From positions 3,596,001 through 3,660,000 of the forward strand of contig NZ_OZ242364.1 of NCBI RefSeq assembly GCF_965208925.1: DNA of 64,000 nt, read 5' to 3'. This document shows, piece after piece, positions 15,949 to 22,994 of this stretch. The stretch is from Poriferisodalis sp965208925. GTDB lineage: Bacteria; Actinomycetota; Acidimicrobiia; Acidimicrobiales; Poriferisodalaceae. Under the pieces are notes generated by a model, which saw only the letters and a list, made by a program, of their open reading frames with translations, was not told the origin of the DNA and searched no databases. Positions within the stretch are counted from its first letter, which is position 1. Each line of letters starts with the position of its first letter. The position numbers and the translations under genes were made by a program.

Positions 15949-17613
15949 TCAGCAGTCCGGGTCGAGCTTGCGGGCGTGTGTCACGCCCCACCGGTCGGGC
16001 TTGCGGGTCCGGTCAACTTCAGCGTTGCAGAGCTCTATTGGGGGTCCGATTGATCCGGTGCGGACACGGCGCAGCAGCGGACGCAGATCGAATCTGTGCT
16101 GATAGCCGCGGAGATGTTGCAGCAGCGACCCGACGCGCCGCGCGACTTGCGGCTCGTATCGGTCGGAGGCTTCAGCAAGCAGGACCGCGTCGAGCAGCTC
16201 TTTGTACAGAGCCTTTCTGGCGATGGTGGCGGCATGGTCCATTCCGCTGCACCGATCAGGATGCTCGACCATGTCGAAGAGGGCGGTCTCGATGGTGGCG
16301 ACGCGCGCGGTGCACGTCTCGCGTTTGCCGCGACCGTCGCCGGTCGGACACCAGGCTTGGATGTCGAGCAGCGTCGCTCGTCTGCCGTGGTCGGGGTCGA
16401 TCTGGTGGTACGTGATCGCCATATCAGCAGGACCTTCGTCGCAGCGGAGTTCCAAGCTGTCGAGGCTGTCGAGGTCGTTGACCTCGACGTTCACTCGCTG
16501 CCGAAAGACCGGATGGTGTGACGATCCGTGTATCTCGGCGGCTGCGGGGTAGCTGATGTAGTAGCCGACACCGAGGTATTCCATCATGTCGTGCAGGTAG
16601 GCGGTCAGTGACGGCGGCTCCGGTTCTTCTCTTTGGCGCAGTGTCAGCACCCAGCCGTCGCGGCACACACGCACCGATTGGCGGCTGCGCTCCATGTCCG
16701 CCATCAGGCTTCGAGCAGCATCGACGCTGATGCCGAGACATTCCCCTGCAGTTTCTGCGGAAATGAACGCCGCAGGCAGCCGTCCGAGCCTGCGCTCGGC
16801 GTCATCGAGAGCCAGCGATCTCATGCGCTGCAGACGCGTCTCGGCTGGCGCGACATGAACGACCGCCAAGGTTGCGTTGTCGTCGAGTTCTGCTGTCTGC
16901 GCTCGTGTGATGATCCGCGCAGCGATGGCGTCGGCATCGGTGTCGTCGGGGGTGAGGGCCTCAACGACCGCGCCGGCGATCGGATCAGACGGCGGCGACT
17001 CGCCGAGGTATCTCCCGGTGACGATCGGTTCCCATGCTCCGTCGCTGAGGATCGCCACTGCGCATGGCACAGCAGGCAGTTCCGCGTCGGTCACGAGCCC
17101 GCGTTTTCTGCCAATCGGAGTGCCGAGATACCTAGTGATGTTGCCGATCATCCCGTTGCTGCGATGCGGCAAGAAGATGCTGCGTCCGCACCACGCCTCG
17201 TCCTCCTGCCACAGCACCACCGCCACCGTGTCCCCGGCGGCACCGACGATCAGCCCCGCGTCGGGAGTCCACGCAGCGACGCACAGCGTGCTGGCGGGGC
17301 AGCGACGGATCATGCCGAACCTGTAGCGCGCTTGCTCCGGTGCGAGGTCGAACACCATTTGTTGCGCAGCATGGAAGGTCGCGGTCATCTCATCCTTACT
17401 GGCAACCCGCTCCGGCAGGACGCTGATCGCCGCTGCAGATGCCTCCGCGCCCCTCGGCTGACCGCCCAAACCGTCGGCGACAGCGATCAGCCAAGATCGG
17501 TCAACTAGGACGTGGGCGACGGCACGGTCCTGTTGTTCGTCGCGCAGACCGATGTCGCTGATCCACGCCACGGTCGTCGCGCCGACAGAGTTCGTGTACG
17601 ACTCGGTGCTCAT
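15949..17613 (-). CDS. PP2C-type Ser/Thr phosphatase fused to an AbiEi-like (type IV toxin-antitoxin) domain
   Basis: 554 residues from ATG 17613 (GTG 17616 is possible). Residues 10-255 form a PP2C phosphatase with metal-site motifs intact: SDIGLRDEQQDR, VADGLGGQPRGAEAS, GAAGDTVAVVLW, ILSDGAWEPI and the final DDNATLAVVHV. Residues 260-330 look like a winged helix (FISAETAGECLGISVDAARSLM). From about 335 the protein follows the AbiEi antitoxin pattern: LTAYLHDMMEYLGVGYYISY, AAAEIHGSSH, a middle region ending in ETALFDMVEHPDRCSGMDHAATI, and the terminal DRWGVTHARKLDPD. AbiEi antitoxins repress their operon and oppose a nucleotidyltransferase toxin in phage abortive infection. The fusion to a phosphatase is unusual. 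Start overlaps the preceding stop (TGATG). Confidence 0.75.
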   Translation of the reverse strand: MSTESYTNSVGATTVAWISDIGLRDEQQDRAVAHVLVDRSWLIAVADGLGGQPRGAEASAAAISVLPERVASKDEMTATFHAAQQMVFDLAPEQARYRFGMIRRCPASTLCVAAWTPDAGLIVGAAGDTVAVVLWQEDEAWCGRSIFLPHRSNGMIGNITRYLGTPIGRKRGLVTDAELPAVPCAVAILSDGAWEPIVTGRYLGESPPSDPIAGAVVEALTPDDTDADAIAARIITRAQTAELDDNATLAVVHVAPAETRLQRMRSLALDDAERRLGRLPAAFISAETAGECLGISVDAARSLMADMERSRQSVRVCRDGWVLTLRQREEPEPPSLTAYLHDMMEYLGVGYYISYPAAAEIHGSSHHPVFRQRVNVEVNDLDSLDSLELRCDEGPADMAITYHQIDPDHGRRATLLDIQAWCPTGDGRGKRETCTARVATIETALFDMVEHPDRCSGMDHAATIARKALYKELLDAVLLAEASDRYEPQVARRVGSLLQHLRGYQHRFDLRPLLRRVRTGSIGPPIELCNAEVDRTRKPDRWGVTHARKLDPDC

Positions 17614-17852
17614 CACAGGTAGTCCGCTCGGGGCGGGTCGCTGAGCGTGAGCAGTGCCGTGTGGTCATGCCGTCCGTCGTTGGTGAGGCCGATGATTTCG
17701 GTGCGCTGGCTGACATGTTCGCGGTTGGCTCGGTGCCAGTGTCCGTGCAGCACGATTTGCGGCTGGGTGCGGTTGACGGCTTCGGAGCGCAGACGCTCGA
17801 CGTCATCCCACCCCTGCTCAGTTGTGAATCGAAAAGGCTTCCACTTGGGCAT
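17613..17852 (-). pseudogene. C-terminal remnant of a metallophosphoesterase
   Basis: 79 residues. QIVLHGHWHRANRE contains the terminal GHxH metal motif of calcineurin-like phosphoesterases, followed by the usual strand IIGLTNDGRHDHTALLTL. The N-terminal metal motifs (DxH, GD, GNHD) should lie in about 150 residues upstream, but no minus-strand frame in 17853-18400 contains them. I read it as a truncated gene, possibly still translated from ATG 17852 and coupled to the phosphatase gene (stop and start share an A). Confidence 0.6.
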
Positions 17853-18427
17853 CAGACCGATCTCCGCTCCGCAGGGGCCGAGGATCCTCGCTCAAGCGGA
17901 CCTCGCCGAGCAAGGATTTGCGGCTAGGTCGACGGGACACCAACGTCAGTTTGGTCGAATCGGAAACCCGTTCACCCTCGCGGGCTCGCCAGCGACGATC
18001 AGACTGAGAGGCCGGCGATCGCCGAGTCCGCTGTTGGGGTCCGCAGCCACCCGTTCGCAGCGTCACGCTGAATGAGATGCGTGGTTCGACGTTGCGGACG
18101 GCCGTCGCCAATCTCGCACTGTGGACTCGGCAGCCGTCACACCGTCGGAGTGGATGCCCGAACGCGGCCAGGCCGACAGTCGGGCCTCTATTGGTCGGGC
18201 GCCACTGCCAGCAGATCCGCTCCACCAGCACCAGCCCCAACGGGGGAAGCGCCGGTTCTGCCGGTCACTCTGGGAGTCCCTGTGTCTGGCGTACGCGTGA
18301 TCCTGAAATCGATCTGCCGGTTGGAGTCGGTCCGCCGTATCGAGGCTGCGTCTGCCGGGCGAGGTGGGCGCAGCACTGATTGCGCGAGACGGGAGGCGAA
18401 AGACTTCCGAGCTGGATGCCTCAGAGT
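17853..18427. other. Gap without a recognisable gene
   Basis: About 575 bp between the metallophosphoesterase remnant and the next minus-strand gene. Several overlapping short frames exist on both strands, but all are Arg/Ser/Pro-rich shadows with no family signature. The missing N-terminal half of the phosphoesterase is not here. Confidence 0.5.
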
Positions 18428-19603
18428 TCAGAACCTCAAGGCCCGCCGAAAGTCGTTCCAAGCCCGGACGAATGCGTTCTTCACTGAGAACTTCAACGGC
18501 TCCAGCGTGTCGAATACGAACTGTCGCCAGTAGTCGACTCCTCGAAGGCGATTACCTAGTGCGAGCGCGCGCCGGGTGGACCCCGGCCACAAGAGCTCTT
18601 TGGTCACCATCGCTCCCTCGGCGATCCACTTGTGCCTCACAGGAACCTTGGCGAATGGCGGCTCGATCCTGTACCGCCGTGAGACTGCCGCCGAGAGCGC
18701 CTTGAACATGAGCGCAGTGACGATCAAGGCGGCGACAAATTGGAATGTCTCGACCATGAATTGCCCCAGGTCCGCCGTGCTCAACGAAGGCGCCTTGGGG
18801 ATATCGACATTGCGAAGGGGGATAACGAATGATGCAAGCACGAGGAGCTTCAAGACCAGCGACGCCAGTCCCTTGCCGACCGTCGATCCATACGCATGTG
18901 CGAGCCGCATCCCGGGAATCTTGAGCCAACCCTTCCGAGTCGAAGCCGCAATGTCTGCTTGGGGGTCGGCGCGGGCGAAGAGCCAGAATGCGGATGACGG
19001 CACATCCAGATAGTCGCCAGGACCGCTTGGATCTGTAAGAGGCCTGGTTGGAGAGATGATCATCCATTCAAGCCATCGGTTGGGCTCGGGCTTGTCTACC
19101 TCGTCGAACGGAATGCCTCTCGCGCGCGCCCTGACGGGTATCAAGCGAATCTCGTAATGATCGTCTCCGGGTTGATGTGACGGTCGCGCAAGGACAACCG
19201 TCGCTTCGTTGCCGCGGCTTGTCCGCTTCGATGATCGGTAAGCGTGAGCGGCCACCTCCGAGACAGCGACCCGTGCAACCAGCTTGTCGCCGATTTCGAA
19301 GTCATCGTTCGGCCTTCGGAGGTAGTCCTTGTCGACCACGAATGCTGTGTCGCAAAGGAACGCGCTCTTGGCGAACTTGCGCCCAAGCCACAACCGCGAG
19401 TACCACCACAAGAAGACGCGGGCGGGCAGGGATCCCGCGCCCGTGAAGCGCAGCGGCACGGTTCCGAGTTCTTCGACACCGCTCGGGGTCAGGCCTGCGA
19501 TCGGCTCCAGGCGCCTCGCTGTCTTGAATTCCTTGATGCCTGATGAAGCGAATTGAACCGCCGCCAGTGCGGAGGCAACGGTAAGCCAATCTTCGAGGTT
19601 CAA
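18428..19603 (-). CDS. Hypothetical membrane protein, TTG start
   Basis: 391 residues. The start is TTG 19603, fixed by an excellent Shine-Dalgarno (AGGAGG, seven bases upstream) reading AGGAGGAACAGCATTG. A weak N-terminal hydrophobic helix (WLTVASALAAVQFASSGI) is followed by a soluble region of about 250 residues with RLWLGRKFAKSAFL and YEIRLIPVRARARGIPFDEV. Two clear membrane helices follow: LVLKLLVLASFVIPL and FVAALIVTALMFKALSAAV. A basic, aromatic C-terminus comes last. No family recognised. It is head-to-head with a plus-strand frame that begins at the same nucleotides, which suggests a shared control region or that only one of the two starts is right. Confidence 0.55.
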   Translation of the reverse strand: MNLEDWLTVASALAAVQFASSGIKEFKTARRLEPIAGLTPSGVEELGTVPLRFTGAGSLPARVFLWWYSRLWLGRKFAKSAFLCDTAFVVDKDYLRRPNDDFEIGDKLVARVAVSEVAAHAYRSSKRTSRGNEATVVLARPSHQPGDDHYEIRLIPVRARARGIPFDEVDKPEPNRWLEWMIISPTRPLTDPSGPGDYLDVPSSAFWLFARADPQADIAASTRKGWLKIPGMRLAHAYGSTVGKGLASLVLKLLVLASFVIPLRNVDIPKAPSLSTADLGQFMVETFQFVAALIVTALMFKALSAAVSRRYRIEPPFAKVPVRHKWIAEGAMVTKELLWPGSTRRALALGNRLRGVDYWRQFVFDTLEPLKFSVKNAFVRAWNDFRRALRF

Positions 19604-20259
19604 TGCTGTTCCTCCTATTCGACCGATTCGGCGCCGAGACCACGCAGAGTCCTTCGGTGTTGGACTGGATCGCGTCGAGGTCGCGCACAAAGCGGCCATG
19701 CGCCGGCCGCGATCTGCTGACCTGGTTTGATCGGTTAGTTTGGCAGAACGGTGTCAGGACAATCGATGGGGCCCCGCAGACGCGCAATGTGGCCGCCGGG
19801 CAGGCGGTGTGGTCCGTGGCCGAGTTCGCCCGCACCGCCTATGTTGCACGTCCTTTGGTGTGCGACGTGCCGTTCCCGTTCTTCCTCGACTTCGAGATGA
19901 GCGACGAGGACGGTCTGGTCGTCGACCACTCCGCCGCGACCACGGGACGGACCACGTTCTGCACCAACGACATACACAGCTTCACGCTGCAGACGGCCCG
20001 CCCGCCCTGTTCGAGCCCGGGCACGCGACAGGTCAGGCTCACGCCAAGATTCCGGACTGCCTCGTCTGACTTCGCTGAGGTCCTTCAGAACTCTATGTTC
20101 AGCGAAAGCGGGAACGGAACTGGGCCGACGACATGGCTCAACGAGCAGGACATCCCCTGCAGGCCACCTCCGGAGCAGTGCGAGGCCAGCACTGTTGGAT
20201 CTGCTACAACATTGACAGATCGGCTCAGATGTGCCGATAAATTGATACCCGACTACTAG
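19603..20259 (+). CDS. Hypothetical protein upstream of a secreted-protein gene
   Basis: 218 residues if started at ATG 19603, but this overlaps the start codon of the divergent minus-strand gene, so an internal start is likely. Protein-like stretches are VWSVAEFARTAYVARPLVCD and PFPFFLDFEMSDEDGLVVDHS. Four or more cysteines in the second half suggest an exported or disulphide-bonded domain, but no signal peptide is visible. Its stop TAG is directly followed by the ATG of the next gene (TAGATG), which supports translation in this frame. Family not recognised. Confidence 0.35.
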   Translation: MLFLLFDRFGAETTQSPSVLDWIASRSRTKRPCAGRDLLTWFDRLVWQNGVRTIDGAPQTRNVAAGQAVWSVAEFARTAYVARPLVCDVPFPFFLDFEMSDEDGLVVDHSAATTGRTTFCTNDIHSFTLQTARPPCSSPGTRQVRLTPRFRTASSDFAEVLQNSMFSESGNGTGPTTWLNEQDIPCRPPPEQCEASTVGSATTLTDRLRCADKLIPDY

Positions 20260-20796
20260 ATGAGAGTTTGGTGCAGCAGGCTGATGCCATCACGACCTCA
20301 TTCCTCCCGACACGGCACCCGAAAGAGCAGGCGGCGGCCGCTGCTGATTCTCACAGCCGTCATCGCAACCGGTGCCGCAGCGATTGCCGTGCCGATGGCG
20401 CTGGCCGCCACGTCGGCGAACTGCCGAGTCAGCCTCAGCTTCAGCCCCGCTTCAGTGAGCCTGGCGGAGGGATCGACCGGCAGCATCGACTACACCCACT
20501 ATTGGTGCAGCGGCGACCCGGCGCTCACCGACTGGGTCGTGGACGTCTCCGACACTTCCGCGGTCAGCGTCACCGTGTCTGAGGGCACCACCGTCGACGG
20601 CACCCGCACCACCCGCGGGTCGATCAGCATCGAGGCCCTCGCCGACGACGACTTCGATGACGAGTCCGTGACCGTCACCTTCTCGGAGCCCTCCGACGAC
20701 GACGAGGCTTCCGAGTCGGGCAGCACGGTCACCTCGGTGTCGTTCACCGTGGACGTAAGCGACTCCCAAGGCGGGGACGGGAACGCCTCTGAGTGA
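20260..20796 (+). CDS. Secreted single-domain Calx-beta-like protein
   Basis: 178 residues. The N-terminus has a basic region with paired arginines and a hydrophobic core (RRRPLLILTAVIATGAAAIA) ending near MALAATSA, a likely signal peptide; the start may be the in-frame Met at codon 9. The mature part resembles one Calx-beta-type beta-sandwich: LSFSPASVSLAEGSTGSIDY opens it and DDDFDDESVTVTFSEP is the typical acidic late strand. Calx-beta domains bind Ca2+ and mediate adhesion. It touches the upstream gene and overlaps the next by four bases (GTGA), so the three may form a small operon. Much larger Calx-beta proteins lie at 48-64 kb. Confidence 0.6.
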   Translation: MRVWCSRLMPSRPHSSRHGTRKSRRRPLLILTAVIATGAAAIAVPMALAATSANCRVSLSFSPASVSLAEGSTGSIDYTHYWCSGDPALTDWVVDVSDTSAVSVTVSEGTTVDGTRTTRGSISIEALADDDFDDESVTVTFSEPSDDDEASESGSTVTSVSFTVDVSDSQGGDGNASE

Positions 20797-20927
20797 AAAG
20801 CACGCTGTTCGCCCCGGTCCGGTTCCTGCTGCGGCGCAGACGGCTGCCTGCAGGCATCCCCGGGGCGCTGACCATCGTGATCGGCGGCTTCGCAGCCATC
20901 TCGCTGTTGCTGCTGCTGTTCACCTGA
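20793..20927 (+). CDS. 44-residue single-helix membrane peptide
   Basis: GTG 20793 overlaps the preceding stop (GTGA). The peptide starts with a basic segment, VRFLLRRRRLPAGIPG, followed by one membrane helix, ALTIVIGGFAAISLLLLLF, then stop. The basic side should stay in the cytoplasm. Translational coupling to the secreted Calx-beta protein suggests a joint role, such as an anchor or export helper, which is inference only. Confidence 0.5.
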   Translation: MKSTLFAPVRFLLRRRRLPAGIPGALTIVIGGFAAISLLLLLFT

Positions 20928-20932
20928 GCCGC

Positions 20933-20962
20933 CCCTCGGCGGCGCCACCGCTGCCGAGAGGG
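20933..20962 (+). terminator. GC-rich stem-loop after the small operon
   Basis: CCCTCGGCGGC and GCTGCCGAGAGGG form an imperfect stem around GCCACC, seven bases after the stop of the small membrane peptide. There is no U-tract, as is common for actinobacterial terminators. Nothing else is recognised up to 21053. Confidence 0.4.
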
Positions 20963-21053
20963 CACCCAGGTGCGGGGGGCCGGGAGCCCTCCGGTCCTCC
21001 AGGAGACGCTGTCGGGCTCCCCGCACCTGCTCCCCCGCTCGACGCGACGGCGG

Positions 21054-21131
21054 CTAGTTGTTGGTGAAGGAGACGGTGTATTCGGTGCGGGGGTTCGATT
21101 CGGTGTAGTCGGCTCGCTGGGTGTTGCTCAG
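21054..21131 (-). pseudogene. 3'-terminal scrap of the fibronectin-III surface protein gene
   Basis: The minus strand encodes NTQRADYTESNPRTEYTVSF and then a stop, nearly identical to the C-terminus of the large gene ending at 22995 (NTQRADYTRSNPRTEYTVSF). About 65 bp match at more than 90 percent. The AlbA_2 gene lies between the scrap and the full-length copy, so a duplication or recombination event moved or inserted that gene. Confidence 0.75.
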
Positions 21132-21209
21132 GCCCGACAAGCAGCCGGCCCGCTCCCCCAGCCGGTTCCCATGGCGACGCCAGCGCCGCCGAGGGCGGCT
21201 TCAATGTGC

Positions 21210-21260
21210 GTTATGCATATTTCGGGCAGCTCGCACTAAGCATTTCAAAAAGCGCATAAC
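21210..21260. promoter_or_regulatory. GTTATGC/GCATAAC inverted repeat upstream of the AlbA_2 gene
   Basis: GTTATGC at 21210-21216 and GCATAAC at 21254-21260 are perfect reverse complements 37 bases apart, just upstream of the putative -10 TACGCT (21266-21271), which is six bases before GTG 21278. The AlbA_2 protein contains winged-helix modules, so autoregulation through these half-sites is plausible. Confidence 0.35.
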
Positions 21261-21277
21261 TTATGTACGCTGTCGGG

Positions 21278-22966
21278 GTGGACGCTGCTGCTTTGAGCGA
21301 GACTATTGCTCTTGGCGAGACCCTCACGGTGGAATTCAAGCCCGGAGGCATCGACCGAGACGACTTGGCTGCGGCGGTTGTCTGTCTGGCCAACAGCGAC
21401 GGCGGCCGCCTGCTGCTGGGAGTTTCCGATGACGGCGAGGTGGTCGGCATCGATCCCGACAAGCGAGACTACGCCGACCGTCACCGGCTCGCGGCCGTCA
21501 TTGCCAACCGCACTGAGCCCGCGATCTTGACCGGCGTCGAGATGGTCGCGCTCGGCGGCCAGACGGTTGCCGTCATAGAAGTCCCGTCGACCGACGCTGT
21601 GCATGCCACGAGCAAGGGGCGCTATCTGCGGCGAACCATCGATGTCAACGGCGAACCCCAGTGTCTGCCGATGGCGCCCCATGAGGTGTTGGCACGAGCC
21701 AGCGGCGCCATCGACCATTCGCGACGAGCAGTGGATGGGCTCTCTGCGGACGATCTCGACGGCGGCGAGCTTGCCCGCATGCGGGGACTCGCTCGTCAAG
21801 GCGGCGACGACGCGCTTGCGTCGCTGTCCGATGCCGATCTGGTCCGGGCCCTCAACCTCATGGAGCCCAGCGGCCGTTTGACGATCGGCGCGCTCCTGCT
21901 GTTCGGGACGACCGCCGCCATCACCAGGTATCTGCCGGGATATGAAGTGGGCTTTCAGGAGCTTGCCGGCACCGAGATCAAGTCCAATGAGATCAGCAGG
22001 GCGCCATTGCTGCGGGCGATGGAGCAGCTGGTCGACCGGGTGGAGGCACGCAATCCCGAGGAGGATGTGGAGGTCGGGCTCTTTCGGGTGGCGCTTCCCC
22101 GCTATGCGAAGCTCACCATTCGGGAACTCGTGGCCAACGCCTTGGTGCATCGCGACTACACCGAGCTTGGACCCACGCTGGTGCAAGTCGACGGTGGTGT
22201 CCTGGCGATCTCCAACCCCGGCGGTTTCCCCCGCGGCGTCACCATCGACAATCTCTTGACGACGATGCCGCGCCCTCGCAATCCAGCGATCGCTGACGCC
22301 TTCAAGCGGTCGGGGCTCGTCGATCGGATCGGGCGCGGCATCAACCGGGTCTTCGAGCACCAGCTGTCTTTGGGCCGGCCTGCCCCTGACTACACCGCCA
22401 GCAACAGCCGTTCTGTAGTGGCGCGGGTTCGATCAGGGCCCGCTGATGCCGAGCTGGCGGGCTACATCGCCCAGTCTCGGCGATCGGGACACGAACTCGG
22501 CCTCGAAGACCTGATCACGCTCCACGAAGTGCGGGCCGAGCGCAGAATCACCACAGAACGAGCCGCAGAGCTGTTCCAAGTCGATCACGCCTCAGCACGG
22601 GCGACCCTCAACTCGCTGGTCGAGCGCGGCCTGCTGGAGTCCCGCGGCGAGCGCAAGGCCCGCACCTACCACATGGCCGCGGCGCTCTACCGCCAGCTGG
22701 GCGAGCCTGCGCAGTACGTGCGCACCAAGGGATTCGACGAGATCCAGCAGCGCGAGATGATCCACACCTTCGTCGAGCGCCACGGCTCGATCAGCCGACG
22801 AGAAGCCTCCGAGCTATGCCAGCTCTCGCCTGCGCAAGCAGGCCGGCTCCTGCGAAGACTGCGAGACGACGGCGTGCTGGCGATGGTCGGCGAGCGGCGG
22901 GGTGCGAGATACCTGCTGCCGACATCGCACCTCGCGCAGTCTGAGAAACGCGCCACCGCCCGCTGA
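21278..22966 (+). CDS. Schlafen-type AlbA_2 domain / ATP-binding / winged-helix protein
   Basis: 562 residues from GTG 21278, chosen because TACGCT-N6-GTG fits the leaderless pattern and the domain starts here; ATG 21263 adds five residues. The AlbA_2 domain covers residues 3-130: GETLTVEFKPGGIDRDDLAAAVVCLANSDGG, LLLGVSDDGEVVGID, then VIEVPSTDAVHATSKGRYLRR. The middle resembles the HATPase_c_4 module of these proteins: LTIRELVANALVHRDY, LAISNPGGFPRGV, AFKRSGLVDRIGRGI. Two winged-helix units follow (about 415-475 and 490-550). Such proteins are often described as transcriptional regulators or RecG-like and are seen in defence contexts. The role here is unknown. Confidence 0.8.
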   Translation: MDAAALSETIALGETLTVEFKPGGIDRDDLAAAVVCLANSDGGRLLLGVSDDGEVVGIDPDKRDYADRHRLAAVIANRTEPAILTGVEMVALGGQTVAVIEVPSTDAVHATSKGRYLRRTIDVNGEPQCLPMAPHEVLARASGAIDHSRRAVDGLSADDLDGGELARMRGLARQGGDDALASLSDADLVRALNLMEPSGRLTIGALLLFGTTAAITRYLPGYEVGFQELAGTEIKSNEISRAPLLRAMEQLVDRVEARNPEEDVEVGLFRVALPRYAKLTIRELVANALVHRDYTELGPTLVQVDGGVLAISNPGGFPRGVTIDNLLTTMPRPRNPAIADAFKRSGLVDRIGRGINRVFEHQLSLGRPAPDYTASNSRSVVARVRSGPADAELAGYIAQSRRSGHELGLEDLITLHEVRAERRITTERAAELFQVDHASARATLNSLVERGLLESRGERKARTYHMAAALYRQLGEPAQYVRTKGFDEIQQREMIHTFVERHGSISRREASELCQLSPAQAGRLLRRLRDDGVLAMVGERRGARYLLPTSHLAQSEKRATAR

Positions 22967-22994
22967 ACCGGCGTCGCGGCCGAGCGGGGTGCGG

